A stretch of 64,000 bases of DNA from Pseudomonas citrullilanati (GCF_030580855.1 NZ_JAUQOP010000006.1:142234-206233); one strand, 5' to 3'; counted from the stretch's first letter, positions 25,632 to 35,645 are shown. Numbers and translations: made by a program. Notes: generated by a model not told the origin, from the sequence alone.

Positions 25632-27679
25632 GCTGCCGCGTCCTCGCTCAGGCCGCTATGGCGCAAGAGTGCGTCAATCGACGGCTCGCGGCCACGGAAG
25701 TCGACGAACAGCACCATCGGCGCCTGGGAACCGCCCCGGGCGAGGATGGCTTCGCGGAAGGCGCGGCCGATGTCGGCGTTGAGCACGCCTTCTTCCTCGA
25801 ACTTGGAGAACGCATCGGCGGACAGCACTTCCGCCCACTTGTAGCTGTAGTAGCCCGCCGCGTACCCGCCGGCGAAGATGTGGGCAAAGCTGTTGGGGAA
25901 GCGGTTGTAGGCTGGCGGTCGCATCACCGACACCTCGTCGCGTACGCCTTCGAGCACTTGCAGCACGCTGCGGCCGTCGCCGTGGGTGGCGTGCAGCTCG
26001 AAGTCGAACAGCGAGAACTCCAGTTGGCGAACCATCATCAGGCCGGACTGGAAGTTTTTCGCCGCGAGCATTTTTTCCAGCAGGTCCTGGGGCAGTGGTT
26101 CGCCGGTTTCGTAGTGGCCGGAAATCAGCGCCAGGCCCTCGGGCTCCCAGCACCAGTTCTCCATGAACTGGCTGGGCAGCTCGACGGCGTCCCAGGCCAC
26201 GCCATTGATGCCGGACACACCGGCATGCTCGACGCGGGTCAGCAGGTGGTGCAGGCCATGGCCGAACTCGTGGAACAGCGTGGTGACTTCGTCGTGGGTC
26301 AGCAGCGCCGGCTTGCCGCTGTCAGCCGGGGTGAAGTTGCACACCAGGTTCGCCACCGGGCTTTGCAAGGCGCCACCGGCGGTGCGCCGACGGTCGCGGG
26401 CGCCATCCATCCAGGCACCGCCGCGCTTGTTGGCGCGGGCATAGAGGTCGAAGAAGAAGCGGCCGACGTGCTGGCCATTCTCCTTGATCTCGAACAGGCG
26501 CACGTCCGGGTGCCAGGCGTCGAAGCCCTTCAGCTCGGCGATCTCGATGCCGTAGAGGCGTTGCACGATGGCGAACAGCCCGCCCAGCACCTTGTCGATC
26601 GGGAAGTACGCGCGCAGGGCTTCCTGGGCGACGCTGTAGCGCTGCTGGCGCAGTTTTTCGCCATAGAAGCCGCTGTCCCAGCTTTGCAGGTCGGGGCAGC
26701 CCTGTTCGGCGGCGAAGGCCTTGAGCTGTTCCAGGTCCTGGGCCGCGAACGGCTTGCTGCGCTTGGCCAGGTCCCGCAGGAAGCTCAGGACCTGGTCGCT
26801 GGACTCGGCCATCTTTGTCGCCAGGCTCAACTCGGCGAAATTGGCGAAGCCCAGCAGTTGGGCCAGTTCCTGGCGCAGGTCGAGGATCTGTTCCATCACC
26901 GGGCCGTTGTCGTTCTGGCCGGCATTCGGGCCTTGGTCCGATGCGCGGGTGCAGTAGGCGGCGTAGACTTCTTCGCGCAGGGCGCGGTCTTCGGCGTAGG
27001 TCATCACCGCGTAATAGCTGGGGAATTCCAGGTTGATCAGCCAGCCGTCCAGGCCCTTGGCCTGGGCCGCTGCCGCCATCTGCGCCTTGGCCGAATCGGT
27101 GAGGCCGGCGAGGGCGGCTTCATCGGTGACATGCTTGGTCCAGGCCTGGGTCGCGTCGAGCAACTGGTTGGAGAAGCGGCTGCCCAGCTCCGACAGCTTG
27201 CTCTGCACCTCGGCGTAGCGCTTCTGCTGCTCGGGCGGCAGGTCGATGCCCGACAGGCGGAAGTCACGCAGGGAATGTTCCAGGATGGTTTTTTGCGCCA
27301 CATCGAAACCGGCGGCTTCGGGGCTGTTGGCCAGCGCTTCGAAGGCCTGGAACAATTCGCGGTTCTGGCCCAGTTCGGTGGAATAGGCGCTCAAGGCCGG
27401 CAGGCAGGCCTCGTAGGCTTCACGCAGCTCGGGGCTGTTACGCACGGCGTTCAAATGGCTGACCGGGCTCCAGGCGGCGCTTAGGCGGTCGTTGAGTTCG
27501 TCCATCGCCAGGACCAGGCCAGTCCAGGTCGGCTGTTGCCCCTGGCTCTTGAGGATTTGCGCGATGGCGGCGCGGTTGTCAGCCAGGATCTGCTCGATGG
27601 CCGGTTGCACATGCTCGGCTCGGATCGCCGAGAATGGCGGCAGGTCATAGGGTTGCAAAAGAGGGTTGTTCACGCTCAC
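25628..27679 (-). CDS. prlC: oligopeptidase A (M3 family)
   Basis: This 683-residue cytoplasmic zinc peptidase degrades short peptides and released signal peptides. The active site is FHEFGHGLHH (about H470/E471/H474), followed by SGINGVAWDAVELPSQF with the third ligand glutamate. I chose the GTG start at 27679 (MSVNNPLLQPYDLPPF) because it matches family starts, gives the E. coli length (680) and follows AAGGTGCCAAC. An in-frame ATG at 27706 would add nine residues. The yheV-like gene follows with overlap. It is divergent from the gamma-carbonic anhydrase gene. Confidence 0.92.
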   Translation of the reverse strand: MSVNNPLLQPYDLPPFSAIRAEHVQPAIEQILADNRAAIAQILKSQGQQPTWTGLVLAMDELNDRLSAAWSPVSHLNAVRNSPELREAYEACLPALSAYSTELGQNRELFQAFEALANSPEAAGFDVAQKTILEHSLRDFRLSGIDLPPEQQKRYAEVQSKLSELGSRFSNQLLDATQAWTKHVTDEAALAGLTDSAKAQMAAAAQAKGLDGWLINLEFPSYYAVMTYAEDRALREEVYAAYCTRASDQGPNAGQNDNGPVMEQILDLRQELAQLLGFANFAELSLATKMAESSDQVLSFLRDLAKRSKPFAAQDLEQLKAFAAEQGCPDLQSWDSGFYGEKLRQQRYSVAQEALRAYFPIDKVLGGLFAIVQRLYGIEIAELKGFDAWHPDVRLFEIKENGQHVGRFFFDLYARANKRGGAWMDGARDRRRTAGGALQSPVANLVCNFTPADSGKPALLTHDEVTTLFHEFGHGLHHLLTRVEHAGVSGINGVAWDAVELPSQFMENWCWEPEGLALISGHYETGEPLPQDLLEKMLAAKNFQSGLMMVRQLEFSLFDFELHATHGDGRSVLQVLEGVRDEVSVMRPPAYNRFPNSFAHIFAGGYAAGYYSYKWAEVLSADAFSKFEEEGVLNADIGRAFREAILARGGSQAPMVLFVDFRGREPSIDALLRHSGLSEDAAA

Positions 27680-27778
27680 GGTTGGCACCTTGGCTGGAAG
27701 AAACATGGGGCCATCTTAATTACAATCGACGCTCACCGCAGCTAGCAGCACCTATCAGCCGATAAGAGAGAGCCTATC

Positions 27779-28324
27779 GTGACCCTTCGCACGTACCAGA
27801 ATCACCGCCCGCGGCTTGCCCCGGGCGCCTTTGTCGACAGCACCGCGGTGGTGATCGGCGACGTCGAGATCGGTGAAGACAGCTCCGTCTGGCCGCTGAC
27901 CGTCATTCGCGGCGACATGCACCGCATCCGAATCGGTGCCCGCACCAGCGTCCAGGATGGCTGCGTGCTGCACATCACCCACGCCGGGCCGTTCAACCCC
28001 GACGGCTTCCCGTTGCTGGTCGGCGACGACGTGACCATCGCCCACAAAGTCATGCTCCATGGTTGCAGCGTGGGCAGCCGGGTGCTGATCGGCATGGGCA
28101 GCATCGTCATGGATGGCGCCGTGGTCGAGGACGATGTAATCATCGGTGCCGGCAGCCTCGTACCGCCGGGCAAGCGGCTGGAGAGCGGCTTCCTGTACGT
28201 CGGCAGCCCGGTGAAACAGGCCCGGCCACTGACCGACAAGGAACGCGCGTTCTTCACCTACAGCGCGGCGAACTACGTGAAGCTCAAAGACCTGCACCTG
28301 GCCGAAGGCTACGACCAGGCCTGA
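27779..28324 (+). CDS. gamma-carbonic anhydrase family protein
   Basis: This 181-residue left-handed beta-helix protein has hexapeptide repeats (VVIGDVEIGEDSSVWPLTVIRGD, cited in part: residues about 24-46). Likely metal ligands are HITH (about 65-68) and AHKVMLHG (about 88-95). It is of the YrdA/PaaY type, where trimers bind zinc; not all members are active anhydrases. It starts with GTG after AGAGAGCCTATC. A HAD phosphatase gene follows 26 bases later. Confidence 0.9.
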   Translation: MTLRTYQNHRPRLAPGAFVDSTAVVIGDVEIGEDSSVWPLTVIRGDMHRIRIGARTSVQDGCVLHITHAGPFNPDGFPLLVGDDVTIAHKVMLHGCSVGSRVLIGMGSIVMDGAVVEDDVIIGAGSLVPPGKRLESGFLYVGSPVKQARPLTDKERAFFTYSAANYVKLKDLHLAEGYDQA

Positions 28325-28350
28325 ATCGCCCGACACTCCCAGGAATGTTC

Positions 28351-29001
28351 ATGCATTACCAAACCGTACTCTTCGACCTCGACGGCACCCTCACCGATCC
28401 CCGCGAGGGCATCACCCGTTCGATCCAGTTCGCCTTGAGCAAACTGGGCATCGACGAACCCGACCTGACCCGCCTCGAGCATTTCATCGGCCCGCCGCTG
28501 TTGCAGGCGTTCATGCAGTTTTATGACTTCGACGAAGCGAAGGCCTGGGAGGCGGTGAATTTCTATCGCGAACGGTTCAAGGTGACCGGGTTGTACGAAA
28601 ACCGGGTCTTCGACGGCGTGATGCCACTGCTGGAAACCTTGGGCGGCCAAGGGCGCCAGTTGTTCATCGCCACCTCCAAACCCTGGGTCTTCGCCCGGGA
28701 AATCGCCCGTCACTTCGACTTCGCCCGTCACTTCAAGGTGATCTATGGCAGTGAGCTGGACGGCACCCGTACCGACAAGGTCGAGCTGATCGCCCACCTG
28801 CTGGCCGAAGAAGGCCTGGACCCGGGCAGTACCCTGATGATCGGCGACCGCAAGCACGACCTGATCGGCGCCCGCCGCAATGGTCTGGATGCGGCGGCGG
28901 TGGGGTATGGGTTTGGCAGCCATGCAGAACTCAGCGCCGAGGGCCCGGCGTATCACTTCCAGACGGTAGATGCGTTGCATCAGGCGTTTTTACGGCGTTA
29001 A
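28351..29001 (+). CDS. HAD hydrolase, phosphoglycolate phosphatase-like
   Basis: This 216-residue protein has HAD motif I DLDGTLTD, motif II ATSKP, and motif IV GDRKHDLIGARRNG, with an alpha-helical cap between residues 18 and 85. It should hydrolyse small phosphate esters; the substrate is unknown. Start ATG 28351 is spaced 6 bases from AGGA, whereas the ATG at 28345 touches that site. It is co-transcribed with the gamma-carbonic anhydrase gene. A REP and the 46-bp repeat array follow. Confidence 0.88.
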   Translation: MHYQTVLFDLDGTLTDPREGITRSIQFALSKLGIDEPDLTRLEHFIGPPLLQAFMQFYDFDEAKAWEAVNFYRERFKVTGLYENRVFDGVMPLLETLGGQGRQLFIATSKPWVFAREIARHFDFARHFKVIYGSELDGTRTDKVELIAHLLAEEGLDPGSTLMIGDRKHDLIGARRNGLDAAAVGYGFGSHAELSAEGPAYHFQTVDALHQAFLRR

Positions 29002-29011
29002 TCATATTGCA

Positions 29012-29037
29012 ATCGCGGGCAAGCCTTGCTCCCACAG
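29012..29037 (+). repeat. REP, left arm of an expanded REPIN
   Basis: ATCGCGGGCAAGCCTTGCTC (first 20 of 26 bases) lies 10 bases past the HAD gene. The inverted identical copy is at 29285-29311, with a tandem array filling the space between. Confidence 0.85.
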
Positions 29038-29039
29038 AG

Positions 29040-29284
29040 CAGCGTCTGGAGCGCCATGGAGATCTGGCTTGCCCCCTCAAAAAAGCAGCATCTGGAGCGC
29101 CATGGAGATCTGGCTTGCCCCCTCAAAAAAGCAGCATCTGGAGTGCCATGGAGATCTGGCTTGCCCCCTCAAAAAAGCAGCATCTGGAGTGCCATGGAGA
29201 TCTGGCTTGCACCCTCAAAAAAGCAGCATCTGGAGCGCCATGGAGATCTGGCTTGCCCCCTCAAAAAAGCAACATTTGGAGTGC
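29040..29284 (+). repeat. 46-bp tandem repeat array, five full units plus one partial
   Basis: Units begin at 29040, 29086, 29132, 29178 and 29224; a partial one begins at 29270. Each starts CAGCATCTGGAGYGCCATGG and ends in TCAAAAAAG. They differ by only one to a few bases (G at position 5 of unit 1, GTGCC in units 3 and 4, TTGCACC in unit 4), which indicates recent expansion. The array fills the loop between two inverted REPs. Because 46 is not a multiple of 3, the repeated frames read open in all three forward frames; I do not treat these as genes. Confidence 0.95.
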
Positions 29285-29311
29285 CTGTGGGAGCAAGGCT
29301 TGCCCGCGATG
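29285..29311 (-). repeat. REP, right arm of the REPIN and left flank of the RAYT gene
   Basis: CTGTGGGAGCAAGGCTTGCC is the inverse of the REPs at 29012-29037 and 29897-29923. It ends 30 bases before the stop codon of the RAYT gene. Confidence 0.85.
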
Positions 29312-29341
29312 AGGCCATCGTGGACTCAGCTTTGAATCGAG

Positions 29342-29800
29342 TCAGACCCATATCGCGTCCCACAAGGGATAGTCCCCAATTTTCGTCACTAAACCGGCCC
29401 GCAACGGATTCGCCACGATATATCGCGCGACTGTTTGCAAATCCTCCTCTTTGCGAATGGCCCTGTCATGGAACCCATCCTGCCAAAGCGATCCTTCCCG
29501 CTGCATTAATCGATTGAAGACAACTGTGGTCCGAGACTTCGTTCGCGCTATCAGTTTGGAGAGTCCTATACCCTGCAATTCGATCAGCCAGTGAAAATGG
29601 TCCGGCATCACCACCCAGGCTAACGAGTGGGCAAATTGTTCTTGTTGAGCCTTCCGAAAGGCATCAACCACCAAGCGCCCTGTATCGAAGCGATCAAAAA
29701 ACGGTTCGCGGTCGCGCGTATTCACGGTCAACAAATAGATTTGCCCAGACTGCGAATAACGCCCGAAACGCAATTGATTGGAGTGAGGCAGTGTCGTCAT
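29342..29800 (-). CDS. REP-associated tyrosine transposase (RAYT, Y1_Tnp/IS200-like)
   Basis: This 152-residue protein has the HUH pair in MPDHFHWLIE (H68, H70) and a catalytic tyrosine candidate in ARYIVANPLRAG (Y127). A conserved LWQDGFHDRAIR lies between them. RAYTs are domesticated single-strand transposases thought to spread REP/REPIN sequences. The start ATG 29800 follows a strong GGAGGATCACTT; a longer frame upstream lacks such a site. Identical REPs in opposite orientation lie on both sides (29285-29311 and 29897-29923), the usual RAYT layout. All motif residues are intact, so it may be active. Confidence 0.93.
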   Translation of the reverse strand: MTTLPHSNQLRFGRYSQSGQIYLLTVNTRDREPFFDRFDTGRLVVDAFRKAQQEQFAHSLAWVVMPDHFHWLIELQGIGLSKLIARTKSRTTVVFNRLMQREGSLWQDGFHDRAIRKEEDLQTVARYIVANPLRAGLVTKIGDYPLWDAIWV

Positions 29801-29896
29801 AAGTGATCCTCCTTGATCTGTCCTTTGTCTCAAGGCTAGGACAGCTGCAAAGGATCCGACTCGGAATGTTGGAGCAGGATGTGTCCAGGCAGACAT

Positions 29897-29923
29897 CATC
29901 GCGGGCAAGCCTTGCTCCCACAG
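29897..29923 (+). repeat. REP, upstream flank of the RAYT gene
   Basis: CATCGCGGGCAAGCCTTGCT (first 20 of 27 bases) is the exact inverse of the copy at 29285-29311, enclosing the RAYT gene. Confidence 0.85.
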
Positions 29924-29972
29924 CGCTGTTCCTAAAGGATCAAGCCCCCTTGCCAACAGCGGTGTGGCGGCG

Positions 29973-30965
29973 TCAGGCCCTGAACTGGCTTGGTGCCACG
30001 CCGCTCCAGCGCACGAAGGCATGGCGGAAGCTGGCGGTTTCGCTGAAGCCGAGCAGTTCGGCGATCCGGTAGATCGGCAGTTGATCTTCCCACAGCATTT
30101 GCTTGGCCCGCTCGAAGCGCAGTTCGTCGAGCAGCTCCTGGTAGCTGCAACCCAGTTCCTTGAGGTGCCGACGCAAGGTGCGCGCCGAGCAGTTCATCTG
30201 TTCGGCCAGGCTTTCGAGCCCCGGGGCGGCGTCCAGTTGGGCGCCGAGTAACTGGCGGATCCGTGCCAGCCAGGCCTGCCGGCCGGTGAATTCGGTGTTC
30301 TGCCGGCGGCAGCGTTCGGCCATGGCGTGGTGGGTGATGGGGTCGGCCAGTGGCAAGGGCTGTCCCAGCCATTGGCGGTCGAAGGCGAAGCCGTTGTCGC
30401 GGCTGTCGAAGTGCACCGGGCAATCGAAGTGGGCGCCGTAACGTGCCTGGTAATCCGGTGCCGAATGCTCGAAGCGTGCCGCACGCAAGGGCAGGGGGTG
30501 GCCGAGCAGGTCGTTGCAGATGACTTTCAGCGACACCATGCAGAACTCGGCGTTGAACACGGCCAGTGCCGGGTTCTCTCGATAGTCGCTGGCGCAGAGC
30601 CAGACGTCATCGCCAGCGTCCTCCAGGTTCAGTTCGAAGAGTGTTCCCAATAGCGCCGGATAGTGCAGCGCCAGGCGTAACGCGTCACCTAAGGTGGCAC
30701 TGGTGAGCAGCGCATAGCCGAGCATGCCGTAGGACGAGACGTGCATGTCGCGCCCCAGTTCCAGGCCGATGTCCCGCTTGAGGGCCACCGCGTTGGCGCA
30801 GACCTGCATTTCCTGGTTGGTGGTGATGCGCGTATCGGCCCGGCTCAGGTCCGCCGTGCTGATGCCGCTGCCGGCCAACAGTGCGTCACTGGGCAGCCCG
30901 TCGTGCTTGAAGGCGTTGAGCACCAGGGAGACGGCGTTGAGGGTGGTGAGGTGGGAATGAAGCAT
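29973..30965 (-). CDS. AraC family regulator
   Basis: This 330-residue protein has an N-terminal arabinose-binding-like sensor region (about 15-200; SSYGMLGYALLTSATLGDAL, cited as GMLGYALLTSA). Two C-terminal helix-turn-helix motifs follow (LAEQMNCSARTLRRHL about 250-265; IAELLGFSETASFRHAF about 300-316). This is the OruR/ArgR-like long AraC type. It lies upstream of the asparaginase gene on the same strand, separated by a REPIN. Control of the asparagine/aspartate genes is possible but unproven. Confidence 0.85.
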   Translation of the reverse strand: MLHSHLTTLNAVSLVLNAFKHDGLPSDALLAGSGISTADLSRADTRITTNQEMQVCANAVALKRDIGLELGRDMHVSSYGMLGYALLTSATLGDALRLALHYPALLGTLFELNLEDAGDDVWLCASDYRENPALAVFNAEFCMVSLKVICNDLLGHPLPLRAARFEHSAPDYQARYGAHFDCPVHFDSRDNGFAFDRQWLGQPLPLADPITHHAMAERCRRQNTEFTGRQAWLARIRQLLGAQLDAAPGLESLAEQMNCSARTLRRHLKELGCSYQELLDELRFERAKQMLWEDQLPIYRIAELLGFSETASFRHAFVRWSGVAPSQFRA

Positions 30966-31042
30966 GTCCGTTTCCAGCCTTTGGGAGGCTGGAAACGGAG
31001 CAAGTTACATGCCGGGTGAAAATCGGATGCTCACTGAAGCAC

Positions 31043-31134
31043 CTGTGGGAGCGAGCTGGCTCGCGATGGCTGCCTACTCTTCAACATCAATTTGAATGTC
31101 CTACCGCTATCGTGAGCAAGCTCGCTCCCCCAGG
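31043..31134. repeat. REPIN
   Basis: CTGTGGGAGCGAGCTGGCTC and the inverted GTGAGCAAGCTCGCTCCCCC lie in the spacer between the asparaginase stop and the AraC gene start. Both arms carry one or two differences from the common form. Confidence 0.8.
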
Positions 31135-31146
31135 TTGTGCAGGGTG

Positions 31147-32151
31147 TCAGCTCAATTCGCCACACAAGTCCAGCTCCACCAGCCGCCGAACCTCTTCAAC
31201 CGGCAGCCCGGCGCCAATCAACGCCTGTAATTTGCCGAACGCCGCCTCGCGGGTCATGCCCCCGCCGGACAGCACGCCGACGCCGCGCAGGCGGCTGCCC
31301 GCCTCGTACACGTCCAGCTCGACGCCACCTTCATGGCACTGGGTCACCGCCACCACCACCACGCCGCTGTCCCGCGCCCGCTCGAGGCTGGCGAGGAAAG
31401 CCGGGTTGTCGCTCGGCCCGGTGCCGCTGCCATAGCACTCCAGCACCAGGCCCTGGATGCCACTGCCCAGCAGGCCATCGAGGATCTCGGCGCTGATGCC
31501 GGGAAACAACGGCAGCGCCGCGACGTTCGCCAGGCGCTTGGGCTGGTCGTAGTTCAACTGTGCCGGCAGGGAAGATGCCTTGGTACCGCCGCCCTGGCGT
31601 TCCAGGCGCTTGAACGGGTGGCGGCCGAAGCTGCGCACTTTCGCGCAACGGGTCGGTGCCAGCAGCTCGCCGTGGAAGTACAGGTGCACACCCGGCGCCA
31701 GGCCTTGGCCGAGGGCGACCAGGGCGCCGCCGAGGTTTTCCCAGGCGTCGCTGTCGGCCACGCCGGCGGGCAGCATCGAACCGGTGAAGCAGGCGCGGGC
31801 GTGCAGGCCGAGCAGTTGGAAGCTCATCGCCGCGGCGCTGTAGGCCAGGGTGTCGGTGCCGTGCAGGATCAGGACGCTGTCGCAACCTTGCACATCCACG
31901 GCGTCGACCACCGCTTCGCGCAGTTGTTGCCAGTAGGCCGGCGTCATGTTGGCGCTGTCGATCAGCGGTGACATTTCCCGGAAGCGCCACTGCGGGACGA
32001 CGAGTTCGGGTTGGCTGTGCAGGTAGTCGCGCATCCGCGCTTCGAAACCGGATGCGGGCGCCAGGCCGTGGGCGCTGGCTTGCATGCCGATGGTGCCGCC
32101 GGTGTAGAGCACCATGACGTGCTGGGCGGCAGGGTAGGTCGAGGCATTCAT
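31147..32151 (-). CDS. L-asparaginase
   Basis: This 334-residue enzyme hydrolyses asparagine to aspartate and ammonia. Both catalytic signatures are present: VLYTGGTIGM with T20, and ILHGTDTLAY with T99-D100. There is no signal peptide, so it is cytoplasmic. The next upstream gene on the strand is an AgcS symporter (130 bases away), and aspartase lies 2 kb further. Together they fit conversion of asparagine to aspartate and then fumarate. The spacer upstream holds a hairpin, so co-transcription is uncertain. Confidence 0.9.
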   Translation of the reverse strand: MNASTYPAAQHVMVLYTGGTIGMQASAHGLAPASGFEARMRDYLHSQPELVVPQWRFREMSPLIDSANMTPAYWQQLREAVVDAVDVQGCDSVLILHGTDTLAYSAAAMSFQLLGLHARACFTGSMLPAGVADSDAWENLGGALVALGQGLAPGVHLYFHGELLAPTRCAKVRSFGRHPFKRLERQGGGTKASSLPAQLNYDQPKRLANVAALPLFPGISAEILDGLLGSGIQGLVLECYGSGTGPSDNPAFLASLERARDSGVVVVAVTQCHEGGVELDVYEAGSRLRGVGVLSGGGMTREAAFGKLQALIGAGLPVEEVRRLVELDLCGELS

Positions 32152-32238
32152 GGTTGTTCTCCGAGGAAGAAAACGGCAGCTTCAATGGGCTGCCACAACA
32201 TAAGGCCGAGCATGACGCCGACCTTGCGTTGTGTCACG

Positions 32239-32266
32239 CCGGGCGCAGGGGATGCGCCCGGTTTTT
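32239..32266. terminator. hairpin between AgcS and asparaginase genes
   Basis: CCGGGCGCA (32239-32247) pairs with TGCGCCCGG (32253-32261) and is followed on the plus strand by TTTTT. The T-run faces away from the direction of the flanking genes, so its role for them is unclear. Confidence 0.5.
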
Positions 32267-32281
32267 AGCCGGGGTTGCCGA

Positions 32282-33733
32282 TCAGCGTTGCGCTGCGGCC
32301 ACGCTCGCAGGGGCGCCTTGCGGGCTGGTCTGCGGTGCCGACGGGTTGGCCGGCCAGGCCTTGCGGTCTAGGTCCAGGTCCGGGAACTTGCTGGAGTCGA
32401 AGACAGGCACCTTGATGCCGGCCGAACGCTGGCTGTCGTAGTCGCGCAGGATACGCATGCCGACCTTGAACAGCAGGAACAGCGCGATCAGGTTCACGAA
32501 CGCCAGCAGCGTCATGGTGATGTCGGCGAAGGCGAACACGGTGCTGAGGTTTTCGATGGCGCCCCAGAAAATCAGGACCAGGACCAGCGAGCGATAAGCG
32601 ACCAGGGCCTTGCGGTTCTCGCCGAGCATGAAGCGCAGGTTGTTCTCGCCCAAGTAGTAGTTGTAGAGGATCGAGGTGAAGACGAACAACGCCAGGGCCA
32701 CGGAGATGAACATCTTGCCCCAGTCACCGACGACCGCTGCCAGGGAGTTCTGGGTCAGGGCAATGCCGTCGCCTTCGAAACCCGGGGTGTAGAAGCCGGA
32801 CAGCAGGATCAGCAACGCAGTGCAGGTGCAGATCACGAAGGTGTCCAGGAACACGCTGAACGCCTGGACCACGCCCTGGGCTACCGGGTGTTCGACCGAC
32901 GCCACGGCCGCCACGTTGGGCGCACTGCCCAGGCCCGCTTCGTTGGCGAATACGCCACGCTTGACGCCCATGACGATGGCGCTGCCAATCAGGCCGCCAA
33001 AGGCCTGGTCCAGGCCGAAGGCGCTCTTGACGATGGTCGCCAGCATGGCCGGCACGTGGTCGAACTGCAGCACGATCACGTAGATGGTCACGCCGATGTA
33101 CACCAGGGTCTTGATCGGTACCAGCAGGTCGGCCACCTTGGCGATGCGCTTGATCCCGCCGATGAACACCAGGCCCAGCAGCACCGCCAGGCCCAGGCCG
33201 GTGTAGGTGGTGTCGAGGCCGAAGGCGTTGTTCAGCGAGTGGGTCACGGCGTGGGCTTGCAGGCCGTTGAAGGCGAAACCGAAGGTGATCAGCAGCAGGA
33301 ACGCCATGATCATGCCCAGCCAGCGCTTTTGCAGGCCGTGCTGGATGTAATAGGACGGGCCGCCACGGTACTGGCCTTCGGAGTCACAGCGCTTGTAGAG
33401 CTGGCCGAGGGAGCATTCGAAGAAGCTGCTGGACATGCCGACCAGGGCGGTCACCCACATCCAGAACACCGCGCCCGGGCCGCCCAGGGTCACGGCGATA
33501 CCGACACCGGCGATGTTGCCCGCGCCGACGCGACCGGCCAGGCTGAGCATCAGGGCTTGAAAGGAACTGAGCTGGCCAGCGCTGCTTTTCAGGCTGTCGC
33601 GGAATACCGCGAACATGTGGAAGAAATGACGGAACTGGACGAAACGCGAGCGGATCGTGAAGTAGCTACCGAGCCCGACAATGAGCACGATCAGCACTTT
33701 CCCTGAGAGGAAGTCGTTGATGACTTCAAGCAT
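32282..33733 (-). CDS. alanine/glycine:sodium symporter (AgcS family)
   Basis: This 483-residue membrane protein has AgcS features: GRVGAGNIAGVGIAVTLGGPGA (cited as GAGNIAGVG, about 70), FANEAGLGSAPNVAA, and FGFAFNGLQAHAV. It imports small neutral amino acids with sodium. I chose ATG 33733 (MLEVINDFLSG) because GAGGAATACTC precedes it and it fits family length; a longer frame to 33844 has a non-membrane, unlikely N-terminus. It is placed between asparaginase and aspA on the same strand. Confidence 0.9.
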   Translation of the reverse strand: MLEVINDFLSGKVLIVLIVGLGSYFTIRSRFVQFRHFFHMFAVFRDSLKSSAGQLSSFQALMLSLAGRVGAGNIAGVGIAVTLGGPGAVFWMWVTALVGMSSSFFECSLGQLYKRCDSEGQYRGGPSYYIQHGLQKRWLGMIMAFLLLITFGFAFNGLQAHAVTHSLNNAFGLDTTYTGLGLAVLLGLVFIGGIKRIAKVADLLVPIKTLVYIGVTIYVIVLQFDHVPAMLATIVKSAFGLDQAFGGLIGSAIVMGVKRGVFANEAGLGSAPNVAAVASVEHPVAQGVVQAFSVFLDTFVICTCTALLILLSGFYTPGFEGDGIALTQNSLAAVVGDWGKMFISVALALFVFTSILYNYYLGENNLRFMLGENRKALVAYRSLVLVLIFWGAIENLSTVFAFADITMTLLAFVNLIALFLLFKVGMRILRDYDSQRSAGIKVPVFDSSKFPDLDLDRKAWPANPSAPQTSPQGAPASVAAAQR

Positions 33734-34015
33734 GAGTATTCCTCGCTGTTTTTTGTTTAAGCAAATGCTGGCCATTTGGAAACATCGCGTTACATCGGCC
33801 GGCGGACGGCACGACAGGCGAGGCGATGTTTCGTCCCGGTCCATTTCGCGGGTTTGTTATTAGTTCGGGTTTCGCATGTGTTTGGGGTCTCGCTATCGAC
33901 GACCGCGCATGCGAAGAGGGGCGGCACTATACCTATCAGTGCGGTGCCCGTCTGCACAGTTGTGGTGCGTCCGACGAAACGGACCTTTTGCATCACCTGG
34001 CCGTTTGGTCAGGTC
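33734..34015. other. gene-free spacer upstream of AgcS
   Basis: About 280 bases before the REPIN should hold the AgcS promoter on the minus strand. An inverted CGCATG...CATGCG pair around 33867-33913 is visible. I see no gene or clear promoter. Confidence 0.4.
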
Positions 34016-34106
34016 TTGTGGGAGCGCGCCTGCTCGCGATGGCTGGCGACGCGGTATACAGCGGCAGCGCATCGGCGTTTATCGCGAGCGGGTTCGTTCC
34101 CACAGG
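34016..34106. repeat. REPIN
   Basis: TTGTGGGAGCGCGCCTGCTC and the inverted ATCGCGAGCGGGTTCGTTCC lie about 30 bases apart in the aspA/AgcS spacer. Confidence 0.8.
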
Positions 34107-34134
34107 TTCTGTTATTCCCTTCTCGCCATCAGTT

Positions 34135-34170
34135 AAAAAAAAGGGCTTGGGGACGAACCCCAAGCCCTCA
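34135..34170 (-). terminator. Rho-independent terminator of aspA
   Basis: GGGCTTGGGG (34143-34152) pairs with CCCCAAGCCC (34158-34167) around ACGAA. On the minus strand it is followed by eight T residues. Confidence 0.92.
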
Positions 34171-34220
34171 AAAGGTGAGAGGTGTCTAGTCCCTCGACCT
34201 GGTGAGCGGTATCGCGTCGA

Positions 34221-35645
<1,425 letters not shown>

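Noticed and set aside
28063..28350. N-terminal extension of the HAD hydrolase
   Set aside because: This part is the shadow of the gamma-carbonic anhydrase gene; the HAD protein starts at 28351 after a proper ribosome site.
29040..29284. CRISPR array
   Set aside because: The units are directly adjacent with no variable spacers, there are no cas genes, and the repeats are bounded by REPs.
28970..29517. Open frames encoding repeated IWLAPSKKQHLE-like peptides
   Set aside because: They come from the 46-base array being open in all three forward frames; there is no ribosome site and unit changes are not codon-structured.
29801..30022. 74-residue N-terminal extension of the RAYT protein
   Set aside because: It runs through the flanking REP and lacks a ribosome site, whereas ATG 29800 has GGAGGATCACTT in front.
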